Notes: generated by a model from the letters alone, not told the origin. A DNA stretch of 64,000 nt from DATCHW01 sp036508135 (GCA_036508135.1 DATCHW010000075.1:56382-120381), one strand, 5' to 3'. Numbered from the stretch's first letter, positions 1-9,696 are shown. Program-made: numbers and translations.

Positions 1-1296
1 ATTCTTCCTTATCTTGTGAAAGTTTCGCTCAAGTATTTTTATCAGAGCATATTAAGGGATGTGGTAGTTCTCCCGGCTCAGGTTGTTACCAAACCGACTC
101 AGAGAGTCAGCGTATTGAAACTCACTCCCAACGCAAGACATTACACAAACGGAGTTCAATTCCAGACTGATTGGCAAATCGGAAAATTTAATTATTTAAT
201 TGCGGGTCTCGACTTATGGAGAAGAAACCTTGACAGCAAGAGGGAAAGATTCCAGAAGATTGAAACACTTGATTCGGTTACACATAATGTGAATAGCACA
301 ACATATAAAACCACAGGCGAAAGACCCATTCCGGAATCGGATTACACAAGTCTCGGAGCTTATGCACAGAATGAAACTAAGTTATTTTCGGATAAATTAA
401 AAATGACACTTGGCGGAAGAATCGACCGTGTGAAGACCACGAACGCACTCACATATAATCCTGTTTATGAAATTGTAAATAACGGAATCATTAATTACAC
501 TCCTGCGGGACAGAAAATAATATGGAATTCAAGAGAAACAGAGGATCTATCGTGGAGCGGGAATCTCGGATTGCTTTATAATGCATTCAAAGATATTGAT
601 TTTACTTTTACAGCAGCTCGTTCATTCCGTTCGCCTTCGCTTGAAGAGAGATACCAGTATATTGATTTAGGAAATCTTGTAAGGATTGGAAATCCTGACT
701 TAGTTCCCGAGAAGGGATTATTCTTCGATGCAGGTGTGAGAATCTGGAAAAATAATCTGAACATAACCGGAAATGTATATATAAATTCATTCAAAGATTT
801 AGTTGCGGAAATTCCCGGAACATATGAGGGAAGACCTGCTTATATTAAAACAAATATCGGCGAAGCAAGATATTACGGATTTGATTTTGATTTTATCTAT
901 AATATTTACAAGCAAGTATTAGTTTACGGAACACTTGCATACGTAAGGGGCGAAGATACCGGAAATAACACTGACCTACCGCAGGTTCCGCCACTTAATG
1001 GCAGACTCGGGATAAAGATACCGTTGTTCAGCTATGTAACCATTGATTTCTCCTCAATATTATTTGCAGAGCAAAATAAAATTGCCGCTGGAGAAATTAC
1101 AACTCCCGGATATGCAACATTTGATTTAGGAATATATTCGAATCCGTTGAAATATTATGGAATGAAGTTTCAGTTAGTTGGTGGAATAGAAAATATACTT
1201 GATAAATCATACAGAGATCACCTGGCAACGAACAGAGGATCAATCACAAGTGAACCCGGAAGGAATTTTTACTTCAGAGTGAATGTGGACTGGTAA
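1..1296 (+). CDS. TonB-dependent outer-membrane receptor, C-terminal part (5' end outside window)
   Basis: The frame is open from base 1, so the GTG at 16 is not a real start and the signal peptide and plug lie upstream. The visible 430 residues look like the beta-barrel of a TonB-dependent receptor. Strands alternate with loops, the stretch RSFRSPSLEERYQ resembles the conserved mid-barrel region, and the chain ends in an aromatic strand finishing FRVNVDW, as expected for Bam-dependent insertion. Such receptors import siderophores, haem, cobalamin or glycans; the ligand cannot be told from the barrel. It is the only plus-strand gene in the first 13 kb. Confidence 0.85.
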   Translation: MLPYLVKVSLKYFYQSILRDVVVLPAQVVTKPTQRVSVLKLTPNARHYTNGVQFQTDWQIGKFNYLIAGLDLWRRNLDSKRERFQKIETLDSVTHNVNSTTYKTTGERPIPESDYTSLGAYAQNETKLFSDKLKMTLGGRIDRVKTTNALTYNPVYEIVNNGIINYTPAGQKIIWNSRETEDLSWSGNLGLLYNAFKDIDFTFTAARSFRSPSLEERYQYIDLGNLVRIGNPDLVPEKGLFFDAGVRIWKNNLNITGNVYINSFKDLVAEIPGTYEGRPAYIKTNIGEARYYGFDFDFIYNIYKQVLVYGTLAYVRGEDTGNNTDLPQVPPLNGRLGIKIPLFSYVTIDFSSILFAEQNKIAAGEITTPGYATFDLGIYSNPLKYYGMKFQLVGGIENILDKSYRDHLATNRGSITSEPGRNFYFRVNVDW

Positions 1297-1546
1297 AATT
1301 TATGTTGTTGGTGACGCTCCGCTAAAACACCAACAACGGCTGAAAAAAGCATCTCTTATCGTTACGAAGGCCACCTTCGTAATGATTATCGAATTGCGTT
1401 TACGTGTCGAAGTCCCGATTCACTTCGTTCATACGTGATCTATGACTGGAGATTAGGAACTTGAGGGGCAAGGGGGACAAGCCCCCCTTGTCTAAAAACA
1501 CTTTTCCTTGAGCAAGGGGGGCAAGCCCCCTTGTCTAAAGTACTTT
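1297..1546. other. Non-coding stretch with several hairpins
   Basis: No gene is seen here. A perfect 10-bp stem GTTGTTGGTG/CACCAACAAC (1304-1313 with 1328-1337) sits just after the receptor stop and may end its transcript, but no T-run follows. A second perfect 9-bp stem with a 3-nt loop lies at 1362-1370/1374-1382 (TTACGAAGG/CCTTCGTAA). A G/C-rich palindrome pair follows and is listed separately. Confidence 0.5.
1469..1541. repeat. Pair of REP-like palindromes, 44 bp apart
   Basis: Two near-identical palindromes, CAAGGGGG-acaag-CCCCCTTG at 1469-1490 and its copy at 1513-1533, are followed by the same TTGTCTAAA flank. Starts are 44 bp apart. This matches the layout of REP/BIME-type intergenic repeats. 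GC content is far above that of the surroundings. They could also act as transcript-end hairpins. Confidence 0.6.
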
Positions 1547-1668
1547 TTATTTTATATTTGGTTTTATTAGTAATGAGATTGTGAAGGTGGAGCCTTTGCC
1601 GGATTCACTTTCGACTTCAATTTTTCCGTTGTAGAATTCTACATCTTCGGTCTTAAAACCGATACCCT
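1547..1668 (-). pseudogene. Histidine-kinase C-terminal remnant
   Basis: Minus-strand translation from about 1668 down to the TAA at 1547-1549 reads GIGF, then IEVESESGKGSTFTISL, which matches the end of a HATPase_c domain (G1/G2 boxes GIG and GSTF). Only about 40 residues remain; there is no start codon, no dimerisation domain and no response regulator nearby. I read it as the tail of a deleted sensor kinase gene. Confidence 0.5.
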
Positions 1669-1731
1669 AAACAGACTGAAGCATCGGTATGAGAATACTT
1701 TATCGTTTATTAGCAAAATCCGGTAGAATTA

Positions 1732-1992
1732 TTAATCTTTTATCTCGAGATCGACGAGCTTTGATGTAACACCGGGAATGACGGATATTTTCCGTGACAT
1801 TTCATCTTTCTGCTCTTTAGTTCCGTACAATTCAAGAATAAGAAGTCCCTGATCTGAACAATTATCAAGAATTCCGTCGTGTATTCCAAGACGCGTTTTT
1901 ATCAGACAACCCCATGCGGTTAATACCTGCTGAACTTTTACTGCGGAATCTTTTCTGTTTCCGATAAGGATTAACAATATTGTTTTTTCCAT
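1732..1992 (-). CDS. Small ACT-like regulator (TM1266 / iron-only hydrogenase regulator-like)
   Basis: This 86-residue protein opens with a beta-strand (KTILLILIGNR), then a helix with KVQQVL, a central strand with LGIHDGI and CSDQGLLILELYG, and a last strand VTSKLVDLEI. That order resembles the TM1266 family, an ACT-like or NikR-C-like fold often found with [FeFe]-hydrogenase genes. No hydrogenase gene lies in the window. It follows the acyl-CoA dehydrogenase operon on the same strand after a 66-bp gap, so it could be its last gene. Family assignment is by pattern only. Confidence 0.45.
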   Translation of the reverse strand: MEKTILLILIGNRKDSAVKVQQVLTAWGCLIKTRLGIHDGILDNCSDQGLLILELYGTKEQKDEMSRKISVIPGVTSKLVDLEIKD

Positions 1993-2058
1993 ATTAATAT
2001 TTTATAGATTAAAAAGCCTATTTTCAATAAAAAGGAATGATGTGAATAAACCTGAAAA

Positions 2059-2271
2059 TTAGTAGTAAATATTTGTAACTTCAATAATATCTGCTTCGGG
2101 ATCCTGAACTCTCAGGAAATTAACAAATTCCTTATTGAAATATTCACTATTGTTTTTTTCAAATTCTTTCATAAGGTCACGGATTTTTTCATATTCAAGA
2201 GTTGTTTTCAAGAAATCAAGCTCTTCATTATCATCGAAAATCCTGTAATAAAATATTTTCTTGTTTTCCAT
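2059..2271 (-). CDS. Hypothetical 70-residue protein
   Basis: I do not recognise the family. The protein is small, soluble and acidic, with charged helices in its middle (residues 15-45) and no Cys motif or signal peptide. Its ATG lies 10 bp after the acyl-CoA dehydrogenase stop on the same strand, so it is very likely co-transcribed and translated with that gene. A role linked to the dehydrogenase is only suggested by position. Confidence 0.55.
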   Translation of the reverse strand: MENKKIFYYRIFDDNEELDFLKTTLEYEKIRDLMKEFEKNNSEYFNKEFVNFLRVQDPEADIIEVTNIYY

Positions 2272-2281
2272 TATAAAAAGT

Positions 2282-4003
2282 TTAAATTAGTATTTTATCT
2301 GAATGAAGTAAATCAGAGAATAATTCATTTTTTATTGACTCCGCATTTTTATGGGCGTTTGAAACAGAATTCAGTATATACCTGTTAGCTACAAACATTT
2401 TTCTTGATTCAATTTCAGCTTCGTCAAGCAGCATATATCCGATGTATAAATAGCTGTATAATTCAACCAGGTCTTTTGCAGCTACATCCTGGAATGCGTG
2501 GTCTTTTTTATCAATTACATATTTAAGGCAATCGTAGAATATTGTTCTGATTTCTTTCAGGTAATCTGCAAGTCTGGAGAGTCCGCCTTTGTATTCTTTT
2601 GCTTCCCTTTCATTATAGTATTCAGAAAGAACATCATTGAGCACACCACCTATTGCAGCAACAATCTGAAGCTGGCTGGTTCCTTCATAAATATTTGTGA
2701 TACGGGCATCGCGTGCAAGGCGTTCCACCCTGAACTCCCTCATATAACCGGTTCCTCCGTGAATTTGAAGCGAGTCATAGGTAATCTTATTTGCAGATTC
2801 CGTGAGGATATACTTAGAAAGCGGAGTAAGAAAGTTTGCAAGTTTAGTAAGTTGTTTTGCTTTATTGTTTTCGTCTGCAAATGGTTTTCCTTCTTTCTTT
2901 AATATTTCAATATGATGTTCAAGATTTTCTTTTAAGTCCACCATTTTCCCCGCACTGTAGAAAAGCGAACGGTTGCTTTCAAGCATTACCCTCATATCGA
3001 TAAGCATATTTGCAACTACCGGAATATTATAAATAGCTTTTCCGAATTGTTCTCTTTCTTTTGCATATTTCAAAGCTTCTTCATAAGCGCACTGAGATAT
3101 CCCGAGTGCCTGTGCAGAAACACCCATTCTTGCGCGGAACATTAAATCGAAAACATATTTTATCAAACCGAATTTTCTCACACCAACTAATTGTGCCGGT
3201 GTATCATTAAACTGAAGCTCGCAGGTAGGTGATCCGTGTATTCCGAGTTTGTTTTCAATCCTTCTGACAACTACCGTATCATCACCATAACAGGCAAAAA
3301 GACTTAGTCCCCTGCCGTCTTTGATATCAGTTTCCGAACGTGCAAGAACCAGAAGAATATTTCCGTTACCATTAGTTATGAATCTTTTGACCCCTTTTAA
3401 AAACCATTTACCATTATCATCCTGATATGCGCGGAGCTTCACAGCCTGAAGGTCTGAACCTGCATCGGGTTCTGTAAGAGCCATAGCTCCGGTATATTCA
3501 CCTGTACAAAACTTAGGAAGGAATTCCTCTCTCTGTTCTTCACTTCCAAATTTTTTAATTGTATCAGCAATATCCATCAAGCCGTAAATATTCATTAATG
3601 ATGCATCGGCACGGGATATCATTTCAACTGCCATTAGGTAAATAGTAAAGGGGAAATTCAATCCACCATACTTTCTAGGAAATATGATACCCATCATTTC
3701 CGCCTGATTGAGGCGTTCAAGATTTTCCTGAGTACCTTTTGCATAATCTACTTTTCCATCTTCATAATGAGCTCCTTCGAGGTCAACATCAATTGCCCTT
3801 GGAGCTATAAAATTACCCGCAATATCTCCGACAATTTCCAGAACTTTTCTGTAATTTTCGATAGCATCTTCATAGTTGACAGGTGCATAATTGAATTCTT
3901 TTGCCTGCTCATAATTATCTTCGGCAAGTGCTGCAACTTCCTGAATGTTCAGATTATTGAAATGGAATTGCAAATCCTTATTATCTAAGAAAAAATTCGG
4001 CAT
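2282..4003 (-). CDS. Acyl-CoA dehydrogenase, long form
   Basis: A flavoenzyme that oxidises an acyl-CoA to the 2-enoyl-CoA and passes electrons to ETF. Its 573 residues are longer than a classical 380-residue dehydrogenase: the core is followed by a helical C-terminal extension of more than 100 residues, as in VLCAD-like bacterial enzymes. The FAD/substrate motif ALTEPDAGSDL is at 175-185, and the catalytic base is probably Glu440 in IYEGTSQLQ. The ETF alpha gene ends 5 bp before this start, so redox partner and enzyme are one operon. Chain length preference cannot be read from the sequence. Likely roles are fatty acid or branched-chain acyl oxidation. Confidence 0.92.
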   Translation of the reverse strand: MPNFFLDNKDLQFHFNNLNIQEVAALAEDNYEQAKEFNYAPVNYEDAIENYRKVLEIVGDIAGNFIAPRAIDVDLEGAHYEDGKVDYAKGTQENLERLNQAEMMGIIFPRKYGGLNFPFTIYLMAVEMISRADASLMNIYGLMDIADTIKKFGSEEQREEFLPKFCTGEYTGAMALTEPDAGSDLQAVKLRAYQDDNGKWFLKGVKRFITNGNGNILLVLARSETDIKDGRGLSLFACYGDDTVVVRRIENKLGIHGSPTCELQFNDTPAQLVGVRKFGLIKYVFDLMFRARMGVSAQALGISQCAYEEALKYAKEREQFGKAIYNIPVVANMLIDMRVMLESNRSLFYSAGKMVDLKENLEHHIEILKKEGKPFADENNKAKQLTKLANFLTPLSKYILTESANKITYDSLQIHGGTGYMREFRVERLARDARITNIYEGTSQLQIVAAIGGVLNDVLSEYYNEREAKEYKGGLSRLADYLKEIRTIFYDCLKYVIDKKDHAFQDVAAKDLVELYSYLYIGYMLLDEAEIESRKMFVANRYILNSVSNAHKNAESIKNELFSDLLHSDKILI

Positions 4004-4008
4004 TATTT

Positions 4009-5028
4009 TTATTTCAGTTTATGTTTGTAAGTTTCAATGAACATTGGAATTACGTCTTTCGCATCACCGACAATTGCATAATGGCTGACATCAAAAATCG
4101 GTGCATTTGGATCGGTATTTATGGAAATAATTTTATTTGCTTCCTGCATACCAGCCCTATGCTGAATTGCTCCCGAGATACCAACTGCAATATATAATTT
4201 TGGTCTTACCGTTACGCCGGTCTGCCCCACTTGTCTTTCGTGAGGAATAAATCCTGCATCAACAGCTGCACGGCTGCCTGCTACTTCAGCACCAAGAACT
4301 TTAGCAAGATCAAATATTAATTTGAAATTACCCTTTGTACCTAATCCATAACCTCCGGCAACAATTATGGGAGCACCTTTAAGATTAATTTTACTTTCTT
4401 CCCTGTGCTGTTCGAGAATTTTTACAAACATATCCGAAGCATCAGGAGTGTAAGGGACTTCCGTAATCTTTGCTGCTTTAGGTTTATCAAAAATATGTTT
4501 TTCCATAACACCTTCGCGGACTGTAGCCATCTGGACAGGGTTATCAGGAGTAATAATAGTTGCAATGATATTACCTCCGAATGCAGGTCTAATTTGCAGA
4601 AGGAGTTTTTCATACTTTGCTTTAAGATATTCTACATCTGCAATCTGCAGGTCTGTACAATCTGCCGTCAAACCGCTTTTTGTGTTTGAAGCGACACAAG
4701 GTGCAAGATCGCGTCCGATAATAGTAGCGCCAAACAGCACTATTCTCGGGGTATGACTTTTAATCAGATTATTTAGTATTCTGCTATATGGAAGAGTTTT
4801 ATACATTTTCAAATCCGGGTGGTCCGCAAGAAGTACTTCATCGACTCCGTATCTGAAAGTCTCCACGGCAATTTCCCTGACTCCATCTCCAATAACGACG
4901 GCTTTCAGTACACCCTTCATACTATCAGCAAGTTTTCTTCCTTTGCTTAAAAGTTCAAAACTTACATCAGCAGGCTTTCCGACTCTCTGTTCAATAAATA
5001 CCCAGACTTCGTTTGTATGTTTTATCAT
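4009..5028 (-). CDS. etfA: Electron transfer flavoprotein, alpha subunit
   Basis: 339 residues with the N-terminal ETF domain and the C-terminal FAD domain. The FAD-binding region is clear: PIIVAGGYGLG, AGSRAAVDAGFIP, RQVGQTGVTVRPKLYIAVG, SGAIQH and the Asn/Asp-rich stretch ISINTDPNAPIF. With EtfB it forms the dimer that accepts electrons from acyl-CoA dehydrogenases and gives them to the quinone pool. It sits between etfB (49 bp upstream) and the dehydrogenase (5 bp downstream), all minus strand. Confidence 0.95.
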   Translation of the reverse strand: MIKHTNEVWVFIEQRVGKPADVSFELLSKGRKLADSMKGVLKAVVIGDGVREIAVETFRYGVDEVLLADHPDLKMYKTLPYSRILNNLIKSHTPRIVLFGATIIGRDLAPCVASNTKSGLTADCTDLQIADVEYLKAKYEKLLLQIRPAFGGNIIATIITPDNPVQMATVREGVMEKHIFDKPKAAKITEVPYTPDASDMFVKILEQHREESKINLKGAPIIVAGGYGLGTKGNFKLIFDLAKVLGAEVAGSRAAVDAGFIPHERQVGQTGVTVRPKLYIAVGISGAIQHRAGMQEANKIISINTDPNAPIFDVSHYAIVGDAKDVIPMFIETYKHKLK

Positions 5029-5077
5029 ATAATAGATTGTAAAATAAAATTTTCTTTTTAATGTTATCTTTAGAAAC

Positions 5078-5965
5078 CTATCCTAAAATATGGTCTTCAA
5101 GTAAATTATCAATCAACTTACCAATACCATCTTTAGTGGCATCTACTTTAATATGTGAACCACCGCCTAAGACTACAGAATCGACTTTATATACTTTTGT
5201 GGGTGAACCTTTTATTCCGCATCTCTCAATATCGAGTTTCAAATCATCCATTGTAAGTGTCGGAATAAAGAGATTGCGTTCTTTATATTCAAAAACCAAT
5301 TTATCTATATAAAGAAGTGAATTACCCTCAGTAAGTTTTTCGAGATCCATAAGGGATCTTGCATTTTTGTAAGCCATAACCCTTTTAGCTTTGAATGGTC
5401 TTGGTTCGGCTGCTTCTTTGATTACTGTGAGCAATACCGGTAATTTTGCTTCCACGATTTCGTAACCACCTTCAATTTTTTTTCTGATTTTTGCAACACC
5501 ATCTTTTATATCAAAAAATTTTTCAGTGTAAGTGACCTGCGGTATGCCGAGTTTTTCTGCTGTCTGAGGTCCCACCTGAGCAGTATCCCCGTCTATGGCT
5601 TGCCTGCCGCCGATAACAAAATCAAAATGACCTATTTTTTTTATAGCTTCGCTTAATACATAAGATGTAGCAAGAGTATCAGCTCCGGCAAATTTTCTGT
5701 CACTGATCAGATATACTTCATCTGCACCCATATAGAGACAATCACGCAGAATATCTGAAGCCCGGGGTGGTCCCATAGTAATTGCAGTGACTTTTCCGCC
5801 GAATTTATCTTTCACCTGAAGGGCTAGCTCCAAAGCGACTAAGTCTTCAAAGTTAAATATCGCAGGAAGCATTGAACGATTAACCGTTCCGTCATCTTTC
5901 ATAACCTTTCCGGATATATTTGCAGTATCAGGAACCTGCTTTACTAATACGATTGAGTTATACAT
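5078..5965 (-). CDS. etfB: Electron transfer flavoprotein, beta subunit
   Basis: 295 residues, longer than the roughly 255 of E. coli-type EtfB but usual for this bacterial group. The start MYNSIVLVKQVPDT and the AMP-binding signature GGRQAIDGDTAQVGPQTAE are typical; CLYMGADEVYLISD and PRPFKAKRVMAYK also fit. It is the first gene of the etfB-etfA-dehydrogenase operon. The 230 bp upstream (5966-6197) hold no gene, only AT-rich sequence with two copies of TTCATAGGATT. Confidence 0.95.
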   Translation of the reverse strand: MYNSIVLVKQVPDTANISGKVMKDDGTVNRSMLPAIFNFEDLVALELALQVKDKFGGKVTAITMGPPRASDILRDCLYMGADEVYLISDRKFAGADTLATSYVLSEAIKKIGHFDFVIGGRQAIDGDTAQVGPQTAEKLGIPQVTYTEKFFDIKDGVAKIRKKIEGGYEIVEAKLPVLLTVIKEAAEPRPFKAKRVMAYKNARSLMDLEKLTEGNSLLYIDKLVFEYKERNLFIPTLTMDDLKLDIERCGIKGSPTKVYKVDSVVLGGGSHIKVDATKDGIGKLIDNLLEDHILG

Positions 5966-6197
5966 TATCTGAAAAATTTAAACACAAAATTAACAAATTC
6001 AGCAACAAAGTTCAAATTCTAAAATACCGTTCATAGGATTCGTAGAATTCATAGGATTAAAAGAATTTAAGAAATTTTTAGGATTTTTACAATTCGCAGA
6101 ATAAAAACACTAATTGTAATATATATAAAAATTTTAACCCGCATCAGGTTATAATTATCATCGTTATTAAATATAATTCTAATAATCAAAAATGAAA

Positions 6198-7103
6198 TTA
6201 CTCAATAATGCAGTTTATATCAGCATTTACAAATCTTTGTTTTATAAACTCTATTCTTGAATCAGAAATTGACAATTTTTTATCCATTTTATATTCAAGA
6301 CCAATAGCTGAATATTTTGATTCACCCAAATTATGGTATGGAAGAAGGCGAGTATTGATTAAATTTTTTTTTCTGCAATAGCTGATTATTTCGTCAACAA
6401 TGACATCAGTATCATTAAAACAGGGAATAACCGGAATACTGATTGTAATTTTTTCTTTTGCAATTGAATACAAGTTTTCAAGATTTTGCAAAATGATTTT
6501 ATTATCCGAACCTGTGAATGATTTGTGTAATTCGGAATTAATACATTTTAAATCGAAATAAAAAAATTCGAATTTATCAATAAAATTTTTTACGTTTTCC
6601 CAATTGAATAATCCACAAGTTTCAACTCCAACAGAGATACCTCTTTTAAAACACAGTTCAAGTAATTCTTTTGCAAATTCCGGCTGTGATAGTGGTTCGC
6701 CACCTGAAAACGTCACTCCGCCGCCGGAATTCCGGAAGAATAATTGATTTGTAATAATTTTATTAATTAATTCCTGTGCTGATATGTCTTCTCCAATAAT
6801 TTTTAAACCTTGCTCAATACAATTATTAATACATTCTCTTTTTTCACATCTACAGCAAATTTCTCTTTTAAAAACAGGATAACTGTTATTATCCTTAGAC
6901 ACCGCATTAAAAGGACATGATTTAAAACATTGTAAACATTTCTGACAGAGATTTTTATTATGGAATAAATCAAGAACGAATGATTGACCTTCAGGATTAG
7001 AACACCATTTGCAAGCAAGTGGACAACCTTTGAAAAATATTATTGTTCTGATTCCTTCACCATCGTTGACTGCAAATTCCTGTATGTTGAATATCATTCC
7101 CAT
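6198..7103 (-). CDS. Glycyl radical enzyme activating protein (radical SAM)
   Basis: A radical SAM activase that makes the glycyl radical on the enzyme encoded just upstream (gap 88 bp). The CxxxCxxC motif is Cys27, Cys31 and Cys34 in GCPLACKWCSNPEG. Two ferredoxin-like clusters follow, CQKCLQCFKSCP and CCRCEKRECINNC, which mark the longer activases of the dehydratase/eliminase class rather than PflA. The GGVTFSGGEPL segment binds SAM. Its 301 residues are normal length. Both genes should be expressed under anoxia, but I see no clear operator. Confidence 0.93.
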   Translation of the reverse strand: MGMIFNIQEFAVNDGEGIRTIIFFKGCPLACKWCSNPEGQSFVLDLFHNKNLCQKCLQCFKSCPFNAVSKDNNSYPVFKREICCRCEKRECINNCIEQGLKIIGEDISAQELINKIITNQLFFRNSGGGVTFSGGEPLSQPEFAKELLELCFKRGISVGVETCGLFNWENVKNFIDKFEFFYFDLKCINSELHKSFTGSDNKIILQNLENLYSIAKEKITISIPVIPCFNDTDVIVDEIISYCRKKNLINTRLLPYHNLGESKYSAIGLEYKMDKKLSISDSRIEFIKQRFVNADINCIIE

Positions 7104-7191
7104 GTATACTTATTAGTAATTGATACAAAATTCCAAATCAGGGGATTGGGAATGAGATGGAAGTTCAGCTGTATCCTCAGGATAAAAAAAA

Positions 7192-9696
7192 TTATAGTCC
7201 ATGCTCAGTGCGTTCGATTACCTGGTCCTGAATAGATTTGCTTAATTCAACAAAAAAGGCACTAAATCCTGCAACTCTTACAATCAAATCCCTATAATTT
7301 TCCGGATATTCTTGAGCATCACGCAGCATATTACTATCAACTACGTTAAATTGCAATTGAAAACCCGTATATCCAAAATATGAATGAATCAAAGCAAGCA
7401 ATTTTTTAGAACCCTGAATTCCTTTAATTGCATTTGGATGAAACTTAAGATTATGTAATCCACCCCTGATTTTTGTATGGTCAATTTTACTTGCTGACAA
7501 GAGTACCGATACAGGACCGTTCAAATCTGTTCCCGGATATGGCGAAGTAACTCCATCGCAAAGTGGTTCCTCGGCTTTCCTTCCGTCAGGAGATGCACTG
7601 CAAACTTTACCAAACGGTGTGTGAGTACTGATTGCAAGCATCGACGGGTCATATGGTTCACCCAAATAATTTTTATTCTGAATAACATAATCACAATAAA
7701 CATCAAATAATTCCTCATAAATTTTATCAACATAATCATCATTATTTCCCCACTTCGGAGCTTGCAAAGCTTTTAATCTCAACTTTTCGAATCCTCGCCA
7801 GTTATTACTGCATGCTATTTTTAATTCATTCATTGTACAGAGTTTTTCGTCTTCAATAATTTTTTTCACAGAAGCAAGAGAATTAGCAACATTAACCATA
7901 CCTGTACTTAATGTGGTTGGAGTGCTGTTATTTATGGCACCTCCATCATCAAGTGAAAGTCCGCATTCTATGCAATCACGAATCAATGTAGAAGAATAAA
8001 TTAAATTAGTTGTTTGCCTGTGAGCTGCCATTACATAATTCCAATATCGCTGCCAATTACTGATTGCATTCTTTAAATGAAATTTATAAGCATTCAAAAG
8101 TTCATCATAAGTTTCCGGAATATTTGTTTTATCAAACTCAATACCTGTTCTCGGGTCAATTCCACCGTTCATTGCGAGTTCAAATAATTTCATATGGTTG
8201 ATAAATCCTGCCTGAACAATTCCATAGCTCATACCTTCGAGTGTCGGCTCAGTGCATCCTCCCATTGCGGCATATTTTCTTATTATAGATAAAGGTAATT
8301 TTGTCTTTTGTAATTCATGCTGAATATAAATTTTCATATTAAACCAGGCAGGAAATCCACATCCTGTCTTAACACATTCTATTGCTTTCAAAAGAAATTC
8401 TTCACTTAAAGTGTCATCATACCAGATTGATAGTGTTGGTTGAGTTGTCTGACAGTTAATTGCTGATTGAAGAATCAATAAAGAAAGTTCATTATCACCC
8501 CTTCTCCCGTGTTCATCAGTCCCACCAAGAATCATATTCTGATAAAGATTTCCTGAACCAAGTCCTTCCCAGGAAAAAGATGCAACATATTCGATTTCGG
8601 TCATTTTAATACGAAGAGCTTCAAGGAGTTCAAGAACTTCTTCATTTGTAATGATTCCTTTTTCAATATCCTTTTTATAAAAAGGATACATATACCTGTC
8701 AAATCTTCCGGGACTATATCCGAGCTGTGCACCTTCTATGTGACCTGCCAGATAAATAAACCAGAATGCTTGAACAGCTTCTTTAAAATTTCTTGGAGGA
8801 TTCGCCGGAACATTTTCGCATCTTTCTGCAATTTCCTTAAGTTCGAATTTTCTTTTAAGGTCAGAAGTCCTTTCGGTTTCAATCAGTGCTGCAGTAGCAT
8901 AATTATTCGCCCAATTAATTGTTGCTTCCAGAACCCTTATCCCGGCTTTCCAAAAATAAATTTTCTCGGCTGACTTATAATCTGTAACAACTGTATCTCT
9001 GATTTTTAATTTCATCCGCTCGACTATTTTAAGAAATCCATCATTAAGTGCAGTTTCAAAATCCAGAACATATCTGCCTTCAGGAGCAGGATCGTGAGGA
9101 GCCGTATAGAGAACAGCTTTCCAGCCTTTCTCAATATATTCGGCATTTTTAAAAGAAGTTTTCCAGAGAGAATCACCAACATCCTGCATTGATTTTCCGA
9201 GCCAGTATTCAGCACAATCGTATAAAACTTTTTTATCTTCTTTCGAAAGCAGGAATTTTTCCGAGAAAAATTCATACTCTCCGCTGTCAGCAAGTTCTTT
9301 AGATTTGGCTATGCCTCCGCCTGTTCCAAGGTCAGTGACTTTATCCTGTGCTTCGTGTTCTTCATTCCGAAATTCATGTGTGATATATTGAGAGGCATAA
9401 TTACAATATGGAATTGCTCCGCGAACAAACCGTGTTTTTGAACCTACAAACGGTTCATATTCTCTTATTACAGGTGTTAGATTTTCGATTGAATAAGAGT
9501 GACATTCGGCTCTGCGTTCAAAGATATTCATTCCGTCAGATTTTTTATGAGCTTCGGTATAGTATTTAATGTATTCGGAATCTATAATAAGTGGTTCAGA
9601 TAGATATTTTTCTCGCATTGAAGTGATTCTCGATGTCGATGGATTTCCTTTAATTTCCCTTTGCTCAAATAATTTGGTATCGGATTGGGAATTCAT
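7192..9696 (-). CDS. Glycyl radical enzyme, Cys-x-Glu (eliminase/dehydratase-like) class
   Basis: 834 residues, full length for a pyruvate formate-lyase family enzyme. The radical site is Gly810 in RVAGFSAFF and the thiyl cysteine is Cys481 in GGCTEPTLEG. A Glu two residues after the Cys is found in glycerol and propanediol dehydratases, choline TMA-lyase and related eliminases, whereas pyruvate formate-lyase has adjacent cysteines. The following residues (TLEGMSYG) differ from the usual VEPQ continuation, so the substrate is not evident. No microcompartment shell, aldehyde dehydrogenase or transporter genes are adjacent. The dedicated activase lies just downstream. Confidence 0.9.
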   Translation of the reverse strand: MNSQSDTKLFEQREIKGNPSTSRITSMREKYLSEPLIIDSEYIKYYTEAHKKSDGMNIFERRAECHSYSIENLTPVIREYEPFVGSKTRFVRGAIPYCNYASQYITHEFRNEEHEAQDKVTDLGTGGGIAKSKELADSGEYEFFSEKFLLSKEDKKVLYDCAEYWLGKSMQDVGDSLWKTSFKNAEYIEKGWKAVLYTAPHDPAPEGRYVLDFETALNDGFLKIVERMKLKIRDTVVTDYKSAEKIYFWKAGIRVLEATINWANNYATAALIETERTSDLKRKFELKEIAERCENVPANPPRNFKEAVQAFWFIYLAGHIEGAQLGYSPGRFDRYMYPFYKKDIEKGIITNEEVLELLEALRIKMTEIEYVASFSWEGLGSGNLYQNMILGGTDEHGRRGDNELSLLILQSAINCQTTQPTLSIWYDDTLSEEFLLKAIECVKTGCGFPAWFNMKIYIQHELQKTKLPLSIIRKYAAMGGCTEPTLEGMSYGIVQAGFINHMKLFELAMNGGIDPRTGIEFDKTNIPETYDELLNAYKFHLKNAISNWQRYWNYVMAAHRQTTNLIYSSTLIRDCIECGLSLDDGGAINNSTPTTLSTGMVNVANSLASVKKIIEDEKLCTMNELKIACSNNWRGFEKLRLKALQAPKWGNNDDYVDKIYEELFDVYCDYVIQNKNYLGEPYDPSMLAISTHTPFGKVCSASPDGRKAEEPLCDGVTSPYPGTDLNGPVSVLLSASKIDHTKIRGGLHNLKFHPNAIKGIQGSKKLLALIHSYFGYTGFQLQFNVVDSNMLRDAQEYPENYRDLIVRVAGFSAFFVELSKSIQDQVIERTEHGL

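Noticed and set aside
5966..6197. Possible riboswitch before etfB
   Set aside because: Only AT-rich sequence with short direct repeats; no conserved structure.
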